This document shows, in pieces, positions 14,412 through 28,107 of a stretch of 64,000 nucleotides of DNA. Below the pieces are notes generated by a model. The model was not told where the DNA came from, made no database searches, and saw only the letters and a program-made list of their open reading frames with translations. The DNA lies in NCBI RefSeq assembly GCF_048569485.1, contig NC_134364.1, positions 130,487,089 through 130,551,088 on the forward strand, read 5' to 3'. Every line of letters begins with the position of its first letter. Positions within the stretch are counted from its first letter, which is position 1. This DNA is from Anomaloglossus baeobatrachus. Lineage: Eukaryota > Chordata > Amphibia > Anura > Aromobatidae. Position numbers and translations under genes: made by a program.

Positions 14412-15244
14412 CTGATAGTGATCGGGGTGGGGGGTGTAGGACAGGTGAGTGCAGTCTATTGCTCTCTGTTATCAGCCTCTTCAGGTTAGTCTGGTGGTCT
14501 CTATATGTAGCTGATAGTGATCGGGGTGGGGGGTGTAGGACAGGTGAGTGCAGTCTATTGCTCTCTGTTATCAGCCTCTTCAGGTTAGTCTCGTGGCCTC
14601 TATATGTAGCTGATAGTGATCGGGGTGGGTGTGTAGGACAGGTGAGTGCATTCTATTGCTCTCTGTTATCAGCCTCTTCAGGTTTGTCTGGTCTCTATAT
14701 GTAGCTGATAGTGATCGGGGTGGGGGGTGTAGGACAGGTGAGTGCAGTCTATTGCTCTCTGTTATCAGCCTCTTCAGGTTAGTCTCGTGGTCTCTATATG
14801 TAGCTGATAGTGATCGGGGTGGGGGTGTAGGACAGGTGAGTACAGTCTATTGTTCTCTATTATCAGCGTCTTCAGGTTAGTCTCGTGGTCTCTATATGTA
14901 GCTGATAGTGATCGGGGTGGGGGGTGTAGGACCGGTGAGTACAGTCTATTGCTCTCTGTTATCAGCCTCTTCAGGTTAGTCTCGTGGTCTCTATATGTAG
15001 CTGATAGTGATCGGGGTGGGGGGTGTAGGACCGGTAAGTACAGTCTATTGCTCTCTGTTATCAGCCTCTTCAGGTTAGTCTCCTGGTCTCTATATGTAGC
15101 TGATAGTGATCGGGGTGGGGGGTGTAGGACCGGTGAGTACAGTCTATTGCTCTCTGTCATCAGCCTCTTCAGGTTAGTCTCGTGGGCTCTATATGTAGCT
15201 GATAGGGATCGGGGTGGGGGTGTAGGACAGGGGAGTGCAGTCTA

Positions 15245-18200
15245 TTGCTCTCTGTTATCAGCCTCTTCGGGTTTGTCTCGTGGTCTCTATATGTAGCTGA
15301 TAGTGATCGGGGTGGGGGGTGTAGGACCGGTGAGTACAGTCTATTGCTCTCTGTTATCAGCCTCTTCGGGTTTGTCTCGTGGTCTCTATATGTAGCTGAT
15401 AGTGATCGGGGTGGGGGGTGTAGGACTGGTGAGTGCAGTCTATTGCTCTCTGTTATCAGCCTCTTCAGGTTAGTCTGGTGGTCTGTATATGTAACTGATA
15501 GTGATCGGGGTGGGGGGTGTAGGACAGGTGAGTGCAGTCTATTGCTCTCTGTTACCAGCCTCTTCAGGTTAGTCTGGTGGTCTCTATATGTAGCTGATAG
15601 TGATCGGGGTGGGGGGTGTAGGACAGGTGAGTGCAGTCTATTGCTCTCTGTTACCAGCCTCTTCAGGTTAGTCTGGTGGTCTCTATATGTAGCTGATAGT
15701 GATCGGGGTGGGTGTGTAAGACAGGTGAGTGCAGTCTATTGCTCTCTGTTATCAGCCTCTTCAGGTTAGTCTCGTGGTCTCTATATGTAGCTGATAGTGA
15801 TCGGGGTGGGGGGGTGTAGGACAGGTGAGTGCAGTCTATTGCTCTCTGTTATCAGCCTCTTCAGGTTAGTCTCGTGGTCTCTATATGTAGCTGATAGTGA
15901 TCGGGGTGGGGGGTGTAGGACAGGTGAGTGCAGTCTATTGCTCTCTGTTATCAGCCTCTTCAGGTTAGTCTCGTGGTCTCTATATGTAGCTGATAGTGAT
16001 CGGGGTGGGGGGTGTAGGACAGGTGAGTACAGTCTATTGCTCTCTGTTATCAGCCTCTTCAGGTTAGTCTGGTGGCCTCTATATGTAGCTGATAGTGATC
16101 GGGGTAGGTGTGTAAGACAGGTGAGTGCAGTCTATTGCTCTCTGTTATCAGCCTCTTCAGGTTAGTCTGGTGGTCTCTATATGTAGCTGATAGTGATCGG
16201 GGTGGGGGGTGTAGGACAGGTGAGTGCAGTCTATTGCTCTCTGTTATCAGCCTCTTCAGGTTAGTCTCGTGGTCTCTATATGTAGCTGATAGTGATCGGG
16301 GTGGGGGGTGTAGGACAGGTGAGTGCAGTCTATTGCTCTCTGTTATCAGCCTCTTCAGGTTAGTCTCGTGGTCTCTATATGTAGCTGATAGTGATCGGGG
16401 TGGGGTGTGTAGGACAGGTGAGTGCAGTCTATTGCTCTCTGTTATCAGCCTCTTCAGGTTAGTCTGGTGGTCTCTATATGTAGCTGATAGTGATCGGGGT
16501 GGGTGTGTAGGACAGGTGAGTGCATTCTATTGCTCTCTGTTATCAGCCTCTTCAGGTTTGTCTGGTCTCTATATGTAGCTGATAGTGATCGGGGTGGGGG
16601 GTGTAGGACAGGTGAGTGCAGTCTATTGCTCTCTGTTATCAGCCTCTTCAGGTTAGTCTCGTGGTCTCTATATGTAGCTGATAGTGATCGGGGTGGGGGG
16701 TGTAGGACTGGTGAGTGCAGTCTATTGCTCTCTGTTATCAGCCTCTTCAGGTTAGTCTGGTGGTCTCTATATGTAGCTGATAGTGATCGGGGTGGGTGTG
16801 TAGGACAGGTGAGTGCATTCTATTGCTCTCTGTTATCAGCCTCTTCAGGTTTGTCTGGTCTCTATATGTAGCTGATAGTGATCGGGGTGGGGGGTGTAGG
16901 ACAGGTGAGTGCAGTCTATTGCTCTCTGTTATCAGCCTCTTCAGGTTAGTCTGGTGGTCTCTATATGTAGCTGATAGTGATCGGGGTGGGTGTGTAGGAC
17001 TGGTGAGTGCAGTCTATTGCTCTCTGTTATCAGCCTCTTCAGGTTAGTCTGGTGGTCTCTATATGTAGCTGATAGTGATCGGGGTGGGGGGTGTAGGACA
17101 GGTGAGTGCAGTCTATTGCTCTCTGTTATCAGCCTCTTCAGGTTAGTCTCGTGGTCTCTTTATGTAGCTGATAGTGATCGGGGTGGGGGGTGTAGGACAG
17201 GTGAGTGCAGTCTATTGCTCTCTGTTATCAGCCTCTTCAGGTTAGTCTGGTGGTCTCTATATGTAGCTGATAGTGATCGGGGTGGGTGTGTAGGACAGGT
17301 GAGTGCAGTCTATTGCTCTCTGTTATCAGCCTCTTCAGGTTAGTCTGGTGGTCTCTATATGTAGCTGATAGTGATCGGGGTGGGGGGTGTAGGACTGGTG
17401 AGTGCAGTCTATTGCTCTCTGTTATCAGCCTCTTCAGGTTAGTCTGGTGGTCTCTATATGTAGCTGATAGTGATCGGGGTGGGGGGTGTAGGACAGGTGA
17501 GTGCAGTCTATTGCTCTCTGTTATCAGCCTCTTCAGGTTAGTCTCGTGGCCTCTATATGTAGCTGATAGTGATCGGGGTGGGTGTGTAGGACAGGTGAGT
17601 GCATTCTATTGCTCTCTGTTATCAGCCTCTTCAGGTTTGTCTGGTCTCTATATGTAGCTGATAGTGATCGGGGTGGGGGGTGTAGGACAGGTGAGTGCAG
17701 TCTATTGCTCTCTGTTATCAGCCTATTCAGGTTAGTCTGGTGGTCTCTATATGTAGCTGATAGTGATCGGGGTGGGTGTGTAGGACTGGTGAGTGCAGTC
17801 TATTGCTCTCTGTTATCAGCCTCTTCAGGTTAGTCTGGTGGTCTCTATATGTAGCTGATAGTGATCGGGGTGGGGGTGTAGGACAGGTGAGTGCAGTCTA
17901 TTGCTCTCTGTTATCAGCCTCTTCAGGTTAGTCTGGTGGTCTCTATATGTAGCTGATAGTGATCGGGGTGGGTGTGTAGGACAGGTGAGTGCAGTCTATT
18001 GCTCTCTGTTATCAGCCTCTTCAGGTTAGTCTGGTGGTCTCTATATGTAGCTGATAGTGATCGGGGTGGGGCTGTAGGACTGGTGAGTGCAGTCTATTGC
18101 TCTCTGTTATCAGCCTCTTCAGGTTAGTCTGGTGGTCTCTATATGTAGCTGATAGTGATCGGGGTGGGGGGTGTAGGACAGGTGAGTGCAGTCTATTGCT

Positions 18201-19111
18201 CTCTCTTATCAGCCTCTTCAGGTTAGTCTCGTGGTCTCTATATGTAGCTGATAGTGATCGGGGTGGGGGGTGTAGGACAGGTGAGTGCAGTCTATTGCTC
18301 TCTGTTATCAGCCTCTTCAGGTTAGTCTCGTTGTCTCTATATGTAGCTGATAGTGATCGGGGTGGGGTGTGTAGGACAGGTGAGTGCAGTCTATTGCTCT
18401 CTGTTATCAGCCTCTTCAGGTTAGTCTCGTGGCCTCTATATGTAGCTGATAGTGATCGGGGTGGGTGTGTAGGACAGGTGAGTGCATTCTATTGCTCTCT
18501 GTTATCAGCCTCTTCAGGTTTGTCTGGTCTCTATATGTAGCTGATAGTGATCGGGGTGGGGGGTGTAGGACAGGTGAGTGCAGTCTATTGCTCTCTGTTA
18601 TCAGCCTCTTCAGGTTAGTCTGGTGGTCTCTATATGTAGCTGATAGTGATCGGGGTGGGGGGTGTAGGACAGGTGAGTGCAGTCTATTGCTCTCTGTTAT
18701 CAGCCTCTTCAGGTTAGTCTCGTGGCCTCTATATGTAGCTGATAGTGATCGGGGTGGGGGGTGTAGGATCGGTGAGTACAGTCTATTGCTCTCTGTTATC
18801 AGCCTCTTCAGGTTAGTCTCGTGGCCTCTATATGTAGCTGATAGTGATCGGGGTGGGTGTGTAGGACAGGTGAGTGCATTCTATTGCTCTCTGTTATCAG
18901 CCTCTTCAGGTTAGTCTGGTGGTCTCTATATGTAGCTGATAGTGATCGGGGTGGGGGGTGTAGGACCGGTGAGTGCAGTCTATTGCTCTCTGTTATCAGC
19001 CTCTTCAGGTTAGTCTGGTGGTCTCTATATGTAGCTGATAGTGATCGGGGTGGGGGTGTAGGACAGGTGAGTGCAGTCTATTGCTCTCTGTTATCAGCCT
19101 CTTCAGGTTAG
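15245..19111. repeat. Higher-order repeat copy C
   Basis: Matches copy B at offset 7568 from 15245 to about 17340, then at 7470, a shift equal to the loss of one ~98-bp unit. It shares the rare CGTTGTCTC variant (near 10859 in B and 18329 in C). The adjoining 19081-20807 repeats 12002-13527. Confidence 0.75.
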
Positions 19112-21918
19112 TCTCGTGGTCTCTATATGTAGCTGATAGTGATCGGGGTGGGGTGTGTAGGACAGGTGAGTGCAGTCTATTGTTCTCTATTATCAGCCTC
19201 TTCAGGTTAGTCTCGTGGTCTCTATATGTAGCTGATAGTGATCGGGGTGGGGGGTGTAGGACAGGTGAGTACAGTCTATTGTTCTCTATTATCATCCTCT
19301 TCAGGTTAGTCTGGTGGTCTCTATATGTAGCTGATAGTGATCGGGGTGGGGGGTGTAGGACAGGTGAGTGCAGTCTATTGCTCTCTGTTATCAGCCTCTT
19401 CAGGTTAGTCTCGTGGTCTCTATATGTAGCTGATAGTGATCGGGTGGGTGTGTAGGACAGGTGAGTGCAGTCTATTGCTCTCTGTTATCAGCCTCTTCAG
19501 ATTAGTCTGGTGGTCTCTATATGTAGCTGATAGTGATCGGGGTGGGGGGGTATAGGACAGGTGAGTGCAGTCTATTGCTCTCTGTTATCAGCCTCTTCAG
19601 GTTAGTCTGGTGGTCTCTATATGTAGCTGATAGTGATCGGGGTGGGTGTGTAGGACAGGTGAGTGCAGTCTATTGTTCTCTATTATCAGCCTCTTCAGGT
19701 TAGTCTGGTGGTCTCTATATGTAGCTGATAGTGATCGGGGTGGGGGGTGTAGGACAGGTGAGTACAGTCTATTGTTCTCTATTATCAGCCTCTTCAGGTT
19801 AGTCTGGTGGTCTCTATATGTAGCTGATAGTGATCGGGGTGGGGGGTGTAGGACAGGTGAGTGCAGTCTATTGCTCTCTGTTATCAGCCTCTTCAGGTTA
19901 GTCTCGTGGTCTCTATATGTAGCTGATAGTGATCGGGGTGGGGGGTGTAGGACAGGTGAGTACAGTCTATTGCTCTCTGTTATCAGCCTCTTCAGGTTAG
20001 TCTGGTGGCCTCTATATGTAGCTGATAGTGATCGGGGTAGGTGTGTAAGACAGGTGAGTGCAGTCTATTGCTCTCTGTTATCAGCCTCTTCAGGTTAGTC
20101 TGGTGGTCTCTATATGTAGCTGATAGTGATCGGGGTGGGGGGTGTAGGACAGGTGAGTGCAGTCTATTGCTCTCTGTTATCAGCCTCTTCAGGTTAGTCT
20201 CGTGGTCTCTATATGTAGCTGATAGTGATCGGGGTGGGGGGTGTAGGACAGGTGAGTGCAGTCTATTGCTCTCTGTTATCAGCCTCTTCAGGTTAGTCTC
20301 GTGGTCTCTATATGTAGCTGATAGTGATCGGGGTGGGGTGTGTAGGACAGGTGAGTGCAGTCTATTGCTCTCTGTTATCAGCCTCTTCAGGTTAGTCTGG
20401 TGGTCTCTATATGTAGCTGATAGTGATCGGGGTGGGTGTGTAGGACAGGTGAGTGCATTCTATTGCTCTCTGTTATCAGCCTCTTCAGGTTTGTCTGGTC
20501 TCTATATGTAGCTGATAGTGATCGGGGTGGGGGGTGTAGGACAGGTGAGTGCAGTCTATTGCTCTCTGTTATCAGCCTCTTCAGGTTAGTCTCGTGGTCT
20601 CTATATGTAGCTGATAGTGATCGGGGTGGGGGGTGTAGGACTGGTGAGTGCAGTCTATTGCTCTCTGTTATCAGCCTCTTCAGGTTAGTCTGGTGGTCTC
20701 TATATGTAGCTGATAGTGATCGGGGTGGGTGTGTAGGACAGGTGAGTGCATTCTATTGCTCTCTGTTATCAGCCTCTTCAGGTTTGTCTGGTGGCCTCTA
20801 TATGTAGCTGATAGTGATCGGGGTGGGTGTGTAGGACAGGTGAGTGCATTCTATTGCTCTCTGTTATCAGCCTCTTCAGGTTAGTCTGGTGGTCTCTATA
20901 TGTAGCTGATAGTGATCGGGGTGGGGGGTGTAGGACCGGTGAGTGCAGTCTATTGCTCTCTGTTATCAGCCTCTTCGGGTTTGTCTCGTGGTCTCTATAT
21001 GTAGCTGATAGTGATCGGGGTGGGGGGTGTAGGACCGGTGAGTACAGTCTATTGCTCTCTGTTATCAGCCTCTTCAGGTTAGTCTGGTGGTCTCTATATG
21101 TAGCTGATAGTGATCGGGGTGGGGGGTGTAGGACTGGTGAGTGCAGTCTATTGCTCTCTGTTATCAGCCTCTTCAGGTTAGTCTGGTGGTCTGTATATGT
21201 AACTGATAGTGATCGGGGTGGGGGGTGTAGGACAGGTGAGTGCAGTCTATTGCTCTCTGTTACCAGCCTCTTCAGGTTAGTCTGGTGGTCTCTATATGTA
21301 GCTGATAGTGATCGGGGTGGGGGGTGTAGGACAGGTGAGTGCAGTCTATTGCTCTCTGTTACCAGCCTCTTCAGGTTAGTCTCGTGGTCTCTATATGTAG
21401 CTGATAGTGATCGGGGTGGGGGTGTAGGACCGGTGAGTGCAGTCTATTGCTCTCTGTTATCAGCCTCTTCAGGTTAGTCTCATGGTCTCTATATGTAGCT
21501 GATAGTGATCGGGGTGGGGGTGTAGGACCGGTGAGTGCAGTCTATTGCTCTCTGTTATCAGCCTCTTCAGGTTAGTCTGGTGGTCTCTATATGTAGCTGA
21601 TAGTGATCGGGGTGGGGAGTGTAGGACAGGTGAGTGCAGTCTATTGCTCTCTGTTATCAGCCTCTTCAGGTTAGTCTGGTGGTCTCTATATGTAGCTGAT
21701 AGTGATCGGGGTGTAGGACTGGTGAGTGCAGTCTATTGCTCTCTGTTATCAGCCTCTTCAGGTTAGTCTGGTGGTCTCTATATGTAGCTGATAGTGATCG
21801 GGGTGGGGGTGTAGGACTGGTGAGTGCAGTCTATTGCTCTCTGTTATCAGCCTCTTCAGGTTAGTCTGGTGGTCTCTATATGTAGCTGATAGTGATCGGG
21901 GTGGGGGGTGTAGGACCG

Positions 21919-22523
21919 GTGAGTGCAATCTATTACTCCCTGTTATCAGCCATTACTGGGGGAGGAGACTGTAGGACAGGTCACTGCAATCTATTACTCC
22001 CTGTTATCAGCCATTACTGGGGAGGAGACTGCAGGACAGGTGACTACAATCTATTACTTCCTGTTATCAGCCATTACTGCGGGAGGAAACTGTAGGACAG
22101 GTCACTGCAATCTATTACTCCCTGTTATCAGCCATGACTTGGGAGGAGACTGTAGGACAGGTGACTACAATCCATTACTCTCTGTTATCAGCCATTACTG
22201 GGTGATGAGACTGTAGGACAGGTGACTACAATCTGCTACTCCCTGTTATCAGCCATTACTGGGGAGGAGACTGTAGAACAGGTGACTACAATCTATTACT
22301 CCCTGTTATCAGCCATTACTGGGGAGTAGTTTAGGACAGGTGAGTACAATCTATTACTCCCTGTTATCAGCCATTACTGGGAGGAGTCGACTGTAGGACA
22401 GGTGAGTACAATCTATTACTCCCTGTTATCAGCCATTACTGGGGGAGGAGACTGTAGGACAGGTTACTACAATCTATTACTCCCGGTTATCAGCCATTAC
22501 TGGGGGAGGAGACTGTAGGACAG
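21919..22523. repeat. Short-unit block 2
   Basis: About ten short units. The last part includes variants with TGGGTGATGAGACTG and GGAGTAGTTTAGGACAG that recur in the same order in the later short blocks and at the left edge of the window, so the short blocks are copies of one another. Confidence 0.95.
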
Positions 22524-23212
22524 GTGAGTACGGTCTATTACTCTCTGTTATCAGCCTCTTCAGGTTAGTCTTGTGGTCTCTATGTTCTTGTAGCTGATAG
22601 TGATCGGGCTGGGAGTGTAGGACAGGTGAGTGCAGTCTATTGCTCTCTGTTATCAGCCTCTTCAGGTTAGTCTCGTGGTCTCTATATGTAGCTGATAGTG
22701 ATCGGGGTGGGGGGGTATAGGACAGGTGAGTGCAGTCTATTGCTCTCTGTTATCAGCCTCTTCAGGTTAGTCTGGTGGTCTCTATATGTAGCTGATAGTG
22801 ATCGGGGTGGGGGTGTAGGACAGGTGAGTGCAGTCTATTGCTCTCTGTTATCAGCCTCTTCAGGTTAGTCTGGTGGTCTCTATATGTAGCTGATAGTGAT
22901 CGGGGTGGGGGGTGTAGGACCGGTGAGTACAGTCTATTGCTCTCTGTTATCAGCCTCTTCAGGTTAGTCTCGTGGTCTCTTTATGTAGCTGATAGTGATC
23001 GGGGTGTAGGACTGGTGAGTGCAGTCTATTGCTCTCTGTTATCAGCCTCTTCAGGTTAGTCTGGTGGTCTCTATATGTAGCTGATAGTGATCGGGGTGGG
23101 GACTGTAGGACAGTTGAGTGCAGTCTATTGCTCTCTGTTATCAGCCTCTTCAGGTTAGTCTGGTGGTCTCTATATGTAGCTGATAGTGATCGGGGTGGGG
23201 GGGGGAAGACCG
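22524..23212. repeat. Long-unit block 2
   Basis: About seven long units. The first is a divergent junction unit with an extra TTCTTG inside CTCTATG..TAGCTG. One unit near 22980 carries the CTCTTTATG variant also seen in block 1. Confidence 0.95.
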
Positions 23213-24056
23213 GTGAGTGCAATCTATTACTCCCTGTTATCAGCCATTACTGGGGAGGAGACTGCAGGACAGGTCACTGCAATCTATTACTCCCTGTTAT
23301 CAGCCATTACTGGGGAGGAGACTGCAGGACAGGTGACTACAATCTATTACTTCCAGTTATCAGCCATTGCTGGAGGAGGAAACTGTAGGACAGGTCACTG
23401 CAATCTATTACTCCCTGTTATCAGCCATTACTGGGGAGGAGACTGTAGGACAGGTGACTACAATCCATTACTCTCTGTTATCAGCCATTACTGGGTGATG
23501 AGACTGTAGGACAGGTGATACAATCTGCTACTCCCTGTTATCAGCCATTACTGGGGAGGAGACTGTAGAACAGGTGACTACAATCTATTACTCCCTGTTA
23601 TCAGCCATTACTGGGGAGGCGGCTGTAGGACAGGTGAGTACAATATATTACTCACTGTTATCAGCCATTACTGGGGAGGAGACTGTAGGACAGGTGAGTA
23701 CAATCTATTACTCCCTGTTATCAGCCATTACTGGGGGAGGAGACTGTAGAACAGGTGAGTACAATCTATTACTCCCTGTTATCAGCCATTACTGGGGAGT
23801 AGTTTTGGACAGGTGAGTATAATCTATTACTCCCTGTTATCAGCCATTACTGGGAGGAGTCGACTGTAGGACAGGTGAGTACAATCTATTACTCCCTGTT
23901 ATCAGCCATTACTGGGGGAGGAGACTGTAGGACAGGTGACTACAATCTATTACTCCCTGTTATCAGCCATTTCTGGGGAGGAGACTGTAGGACAGGTGAC
24001 TACAATCTATAACTCCCTGTTATCAGCCATTACTGGGGGAGGAGACTGTAGGACAG
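23213..24056. repeat. Short-unit block 3
   Basis: About fourteen short units in an order closely matching block 2, including the TGGGTGATGAG and GAGTAGTTT variants. Confidence 0.95.
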
Positions 24057-24945
24057 GTGAGTACAGTCTATTACTCTCTGTTATCAGCCTCTTCAGGTTA
24101 GTCTCGTGGTCTCTATATGTAGCTGATAGTGATCGGGGTGGGGGGGGTATAGGACAGGTGAGTGCAGTCTATTGCTCTCTGTTATCAGCCTCTTCAGGTT
24201 AGTCTGGTGGTCTCTATATGTAGCTGATAGTGATCGGGGTAGGGGTGTAGGACAGGTGAGTGCAGACTATTGCTCTCTGTTATCAGCCTCTTCAGGTTAG
24301 TCTGGTGGTCTCTATATGTAGCTGATAGTGATCGGGGTGGGGGGTGTAGGACCGGTGAGTGCAGTCTATTGCTCTCTGTTATCAGCCTCTTCAGGTTAGT
24401 CTCGTGGACTCTATATGTAGCTGATAGTGATCGGGGTGGGGGTGTAGGACAGGTGAGTGCAGTCTATTGCTCTCTGTTATCAGCCTCTTCAGGTTAGTCT
24501 CGTGGTCTCTATATGTAGCAGATAGTGATCGGGGTGGGGGTGTAGGACAGGTGAGTGCAGTCTATTGCTCTCTGTTATCAGCCTCTTCAGGTTACTCTCG
24601 TGGTCTCTATATGTAGCTGATAGTGATCGGGGTGGGGGGTGTAGGACCGGTGAGTACAGTCTATTGCTCTCTGTTATCAGCCTCTTCAGGTTAGTCTCGT
24701 GGTCTGTATATGTAGCTGATAGTGATCGGGGTGGGGGTGTAGGACCGGTGAGTGCAGTCTATTGCTCTCTGTTATCAGCCTCTTCAGGTTAGTCTGGTGG
24801 TCTCTATATGTAGCTGATAGTGATCGGGGTGGGGGGTGTAGGACCGGTGAGTACAGTCTATTGCTCTCTGTTATCAGCCTCTTCAGGTTAGTCTGGTGGT
24901 CTCTATATGTAGCTGATAGTGATCGGGGTGGGGGGTGTAGGACCG
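24057..24945. repeat. Long-unit block 3
   Basis: About nine long units. The first has a lengthened G-run and TATAGGACAG, a junction form shared with the starts of the later long blocks. Confidence 0.95.
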
Positions 24946-26388
24946 GTGAGTGCAATCTATTACTCCCTGTTATCAGCCATTACTGGGGAGGAGACTGCAG
25001 GACAGGTGACTACAATCTATTACTCCCTGTTATCAGCCATTACTGGGGGAGGAGACTGTAGGACAGGTCACTGCAATCTATTACTCCCTGTTATCAGCCA
25101 TTACTGGGGAGGAGACTGCAGGACAGGTGACTACAATCTATTACTTCCTGTTATCAGCCATTACTGAGGAGGAGACTGCAGGACAGGTGACTACAATCTA
25201 TTACTCCCTGTTATCAGCCATGACTTGGGAGGAGACTGTAGGACAGGTGACTACAATCCATTACTCTCTGTTATCAGCCATTACTGGGTGATGAGACTGT
25301 AGGACAGGTGACTACAATCTGCTACTCCCTGTTATCAGCCATTACTGGGGAGGAGACTGTAGAACAGGTGACTACAATCTATTACTCCCTGTTATCAGCC
25401 ATTACTGGGGAGGAGGCTGTAGGACAGGTGAGTACAATATATTACTCACTGCTATCAGCCATTACTGGGGAGGAGACTGTAGGACAGGTGAGTACAATCT
25501 ATTACTCCCTGTTATCAGCCATTACTGGGGGAGGAGACTGTAGAACAGGTGAGTACAATCTATTACTCCCTGTTATCAGCCATTACTGGGGAGTAGTTTA
25601 GGACAGGTGAGTATAATCTATTACTCCCTGTTATCAGCCATTACTGGGGAGTAGTTTAGGACAGGTGAGTACAATCTATTACTCCCTGTTATCAGCCATT
25701 ACTGGGAGGAGTCGACTGTAGGACAGGTGAGTACAATCTATTACTCCCTGTTATCAGCCATTACTGGGGGAGGAGACTGTAGGACAGGTGACTACAATCT
25801 ATTACTCCCTGTTATCAGCCATTTCTGGGGAGGAGACTGTAGGACAGGTGACTACAATCTATAACTCCCTGTTATCAGCCATTAGGGAGGGAGGAGACTG
25901 TAGAACAGGTGTCTACAATCTATTACTCCCTGTTATCAGCCATTACTGGGGGAGGAGACTGTAGGACAGGTGACTACAATCTATTACTCCCTGTTATCAG
26001 CCATTACTGGGGAGTAGTTTAGGACAGGTGAGTATAATCTATTACTCCCTGTTATCAGCCATTACTGGGAGGAGTCGACTGTAGGACAGGTGAGTACAAT
26101 CTATTACTCCCTGTTATCAGCCATTACTGGGGGAGGAGACTGTAGGACAGGTGACTACAATCTATTACTCCCTGTTATCAGCCATTTCTGGGGAGGAGAC
26201 TGTAGGACAGGTGACTACAATCTATAACTCCCTGTTATCAGCCATTACTGGGGGAGGAGACTGTAGGACAGGTGACTACTATTACTCCCTGTTATCAGCC
26301 ATTTCTGGGGAGGAGACTGTAGGACAGGTGACTACAATCTATAACTCCCTGTTATCAGCCATTACTGGGGGAGGAGACTGTAGGACAG
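24946..26388. repeat. Short-unit block 4
   Basis: About twenty-four short units, the longest short block. It holds an internal duplication: the series around 25780-25870 recurs at 26120-26240 and again at 26280-26370. Confidence 0.95.
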
Positions 26389-27080
26389 GTGAGTACAGTC
26401 TATTACTCTCTGTTATCAGCCTCTTCAGGTTAGTCTCGTGGTCTCTATATGTAGCTGATAGTGATCGGGGTGGGGGGGTATAGGACAGGTGAGTGCAGTC
26501 TATTGCTCTCTGTTATCAGCCTCTTCAGGTTAGTCTGGTGGTCTCTATATGTAGCTGATAGTGATCGGGGTGGGGGTGTAGGACAGGTGAGTGCAGACTA
26601 TTGCTCTCTGTTATCAGCCTCTTCAGGTTAGTCTGGTGGTCTCTATATGTAGCTGATAGTGATCGGGGTGGGGGGTGTAGGACCGGTGAGTGCAGTCTAT
26701 TGCTCTCTGTTATCAGCCTCTTCAGGTTAGTCTGGTGGTCTCTATATGTAGCTGATAGTGATCGGGGTGGGGATGTAGGACAGGTGAGTGCAGTCTATTG
26801 CTCTCTGTTATCAGCCTCTTCAGGTTAGTCTCGTGGTCTCTATATGTAGCTGATAGTGATCGGGGTGGGGGGTGTAGGACAGGTGAGTGCAGTCTATTGC
26901 TCTCTGTTATCAGCCTCTTCAGGTTAGTCTGGTGGTCTCTATATGTAGCTGATAGTGATCGGGGTGGGGGGTGTAGGACTGGTGAGTGCAGTCTATTGCT
27001 CTCTGTTATCAGCCTCTTCAGGTTAGTCTGGTGGTCTCTATATGTAGCTGATAGTGATCGGGGTGGGGGGTGTAGGACCG
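26389..27080. repeat. Long-unit block 4
   Basis: About seven long units. It starts with the same TATAGGACAG junction unit as block 3. Confidence 0.95.
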
Positions 27081-28107
27081 GTGAGTGCAATCTATTACTC
27101 CCTGTTATCAGCCATTACTGGGGAGGAGACTGCAGGACAGGTGACTACAATCTATTACTCCCTGTTATCAGCCATTACTGGGGGAGGAGACTGTAGGACA
27201 GGTCACTGCAATCTATTACTCCCTGTTATCAGCCATGACTTGGGAGGAGACTGTAGGACAGGTGACTACAATCCATTTCTCTCTGTTATCAGCCATTACT
27301 GGGTGATGAGACTGTAGGACAGGTGACTACAATCTGCTACTCCCTGTTATCAGCCATTACTGGGGAGGAGACTGTAGAACAGGTGACTACAATCTATTAC
27401 TCCCTGTTATCAGCCATTACTGGGGAGGAGACTGTAGGACAGGTGAGTACAATCTATTACTCCCTGTTATCAGCCATTACTGGGGGAGGAGACTGTAGAA
27501 CAGGTGAGTACAATCTATTACTCCCTGTTATCAGCCATTACTGGGGAGTAGTTTAGGACAGGTGAGTATAATCTATTACTCCCTGTTATCAGCCATTACT
27601 GGGGAGTAGTTTAGGACAGGTGAGTACAATCTATTACTCCCTGTTATCAGCCATTACTGGGAGGAGTCGACTGTAGGACAGGTGAGTACAATCTATTACT
27701 CCCTGTTATCAGCCATTTCTGGGGAGGAGACTGTAGGACAGGTGACTACAATCTATAACTCCCTGTTATCAGCCATTACTGTGGGAGGAGACTGTAGGAC
27801 AGGTGACAACAATCTATTACTCCCTGTTATCAGCCATTAGGGAGGGAGGAGACTGTAGAACAGGTGTCTACAATCTATTACTCCCTGTTATCAGCCATTA
27901 CTGGGGGAGGAGACTGTAGGACAGGTGACTACAATCTATTACTCCCTGTTATCAGCCATTACTGGGGGAGGAGACTGTAGGACAGGTGACTACAATATAT
28001 TACTCCCTGTTATCAGCTATTACTGGGGGAGGAGACTGTAGGACAAGTGACTACAATCTATTACTCCCTGTCATCAGCCATTACTGGGGGAGGAGACTGT
28101 AGGACAG
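27081..28107. repeat. Short-unit block 5
   Basis: About seventeen short units. The final two copies (28020-28107) match the copies next to the long block at 360-478, including the GGACAAGTGACTAC variant. This links the two boundaries by descent. Confidence 0.95.

Larger units (their letters stand above)
479..21918. repeat. Long-unit (~97-99 bp) minisatellite block, ~217 copies, with higher-order structure
   Basis: Tandem copies of a unit that begins GTGAGTGCAGTCTATTGC, carries CTATATGTAGCTGATAGTG in the middle and ends in a G-run followed by TGTAGGACAG. Its first ~33 bp and last ~15 bp match the short unit, and the extra ~38 bp lies between them. Length varies mainly by the number of Gs in the G-run (97-99 bp) and by a 3-5 bp loss around GGTGG (94-96 bp). 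Multi-kilobase groups of units recur with the same rare variants. No stop occurs in several frames, so the array translates openly on both strands. This is a property of the repeat and not evidence of coding. Confidence 0.95.
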
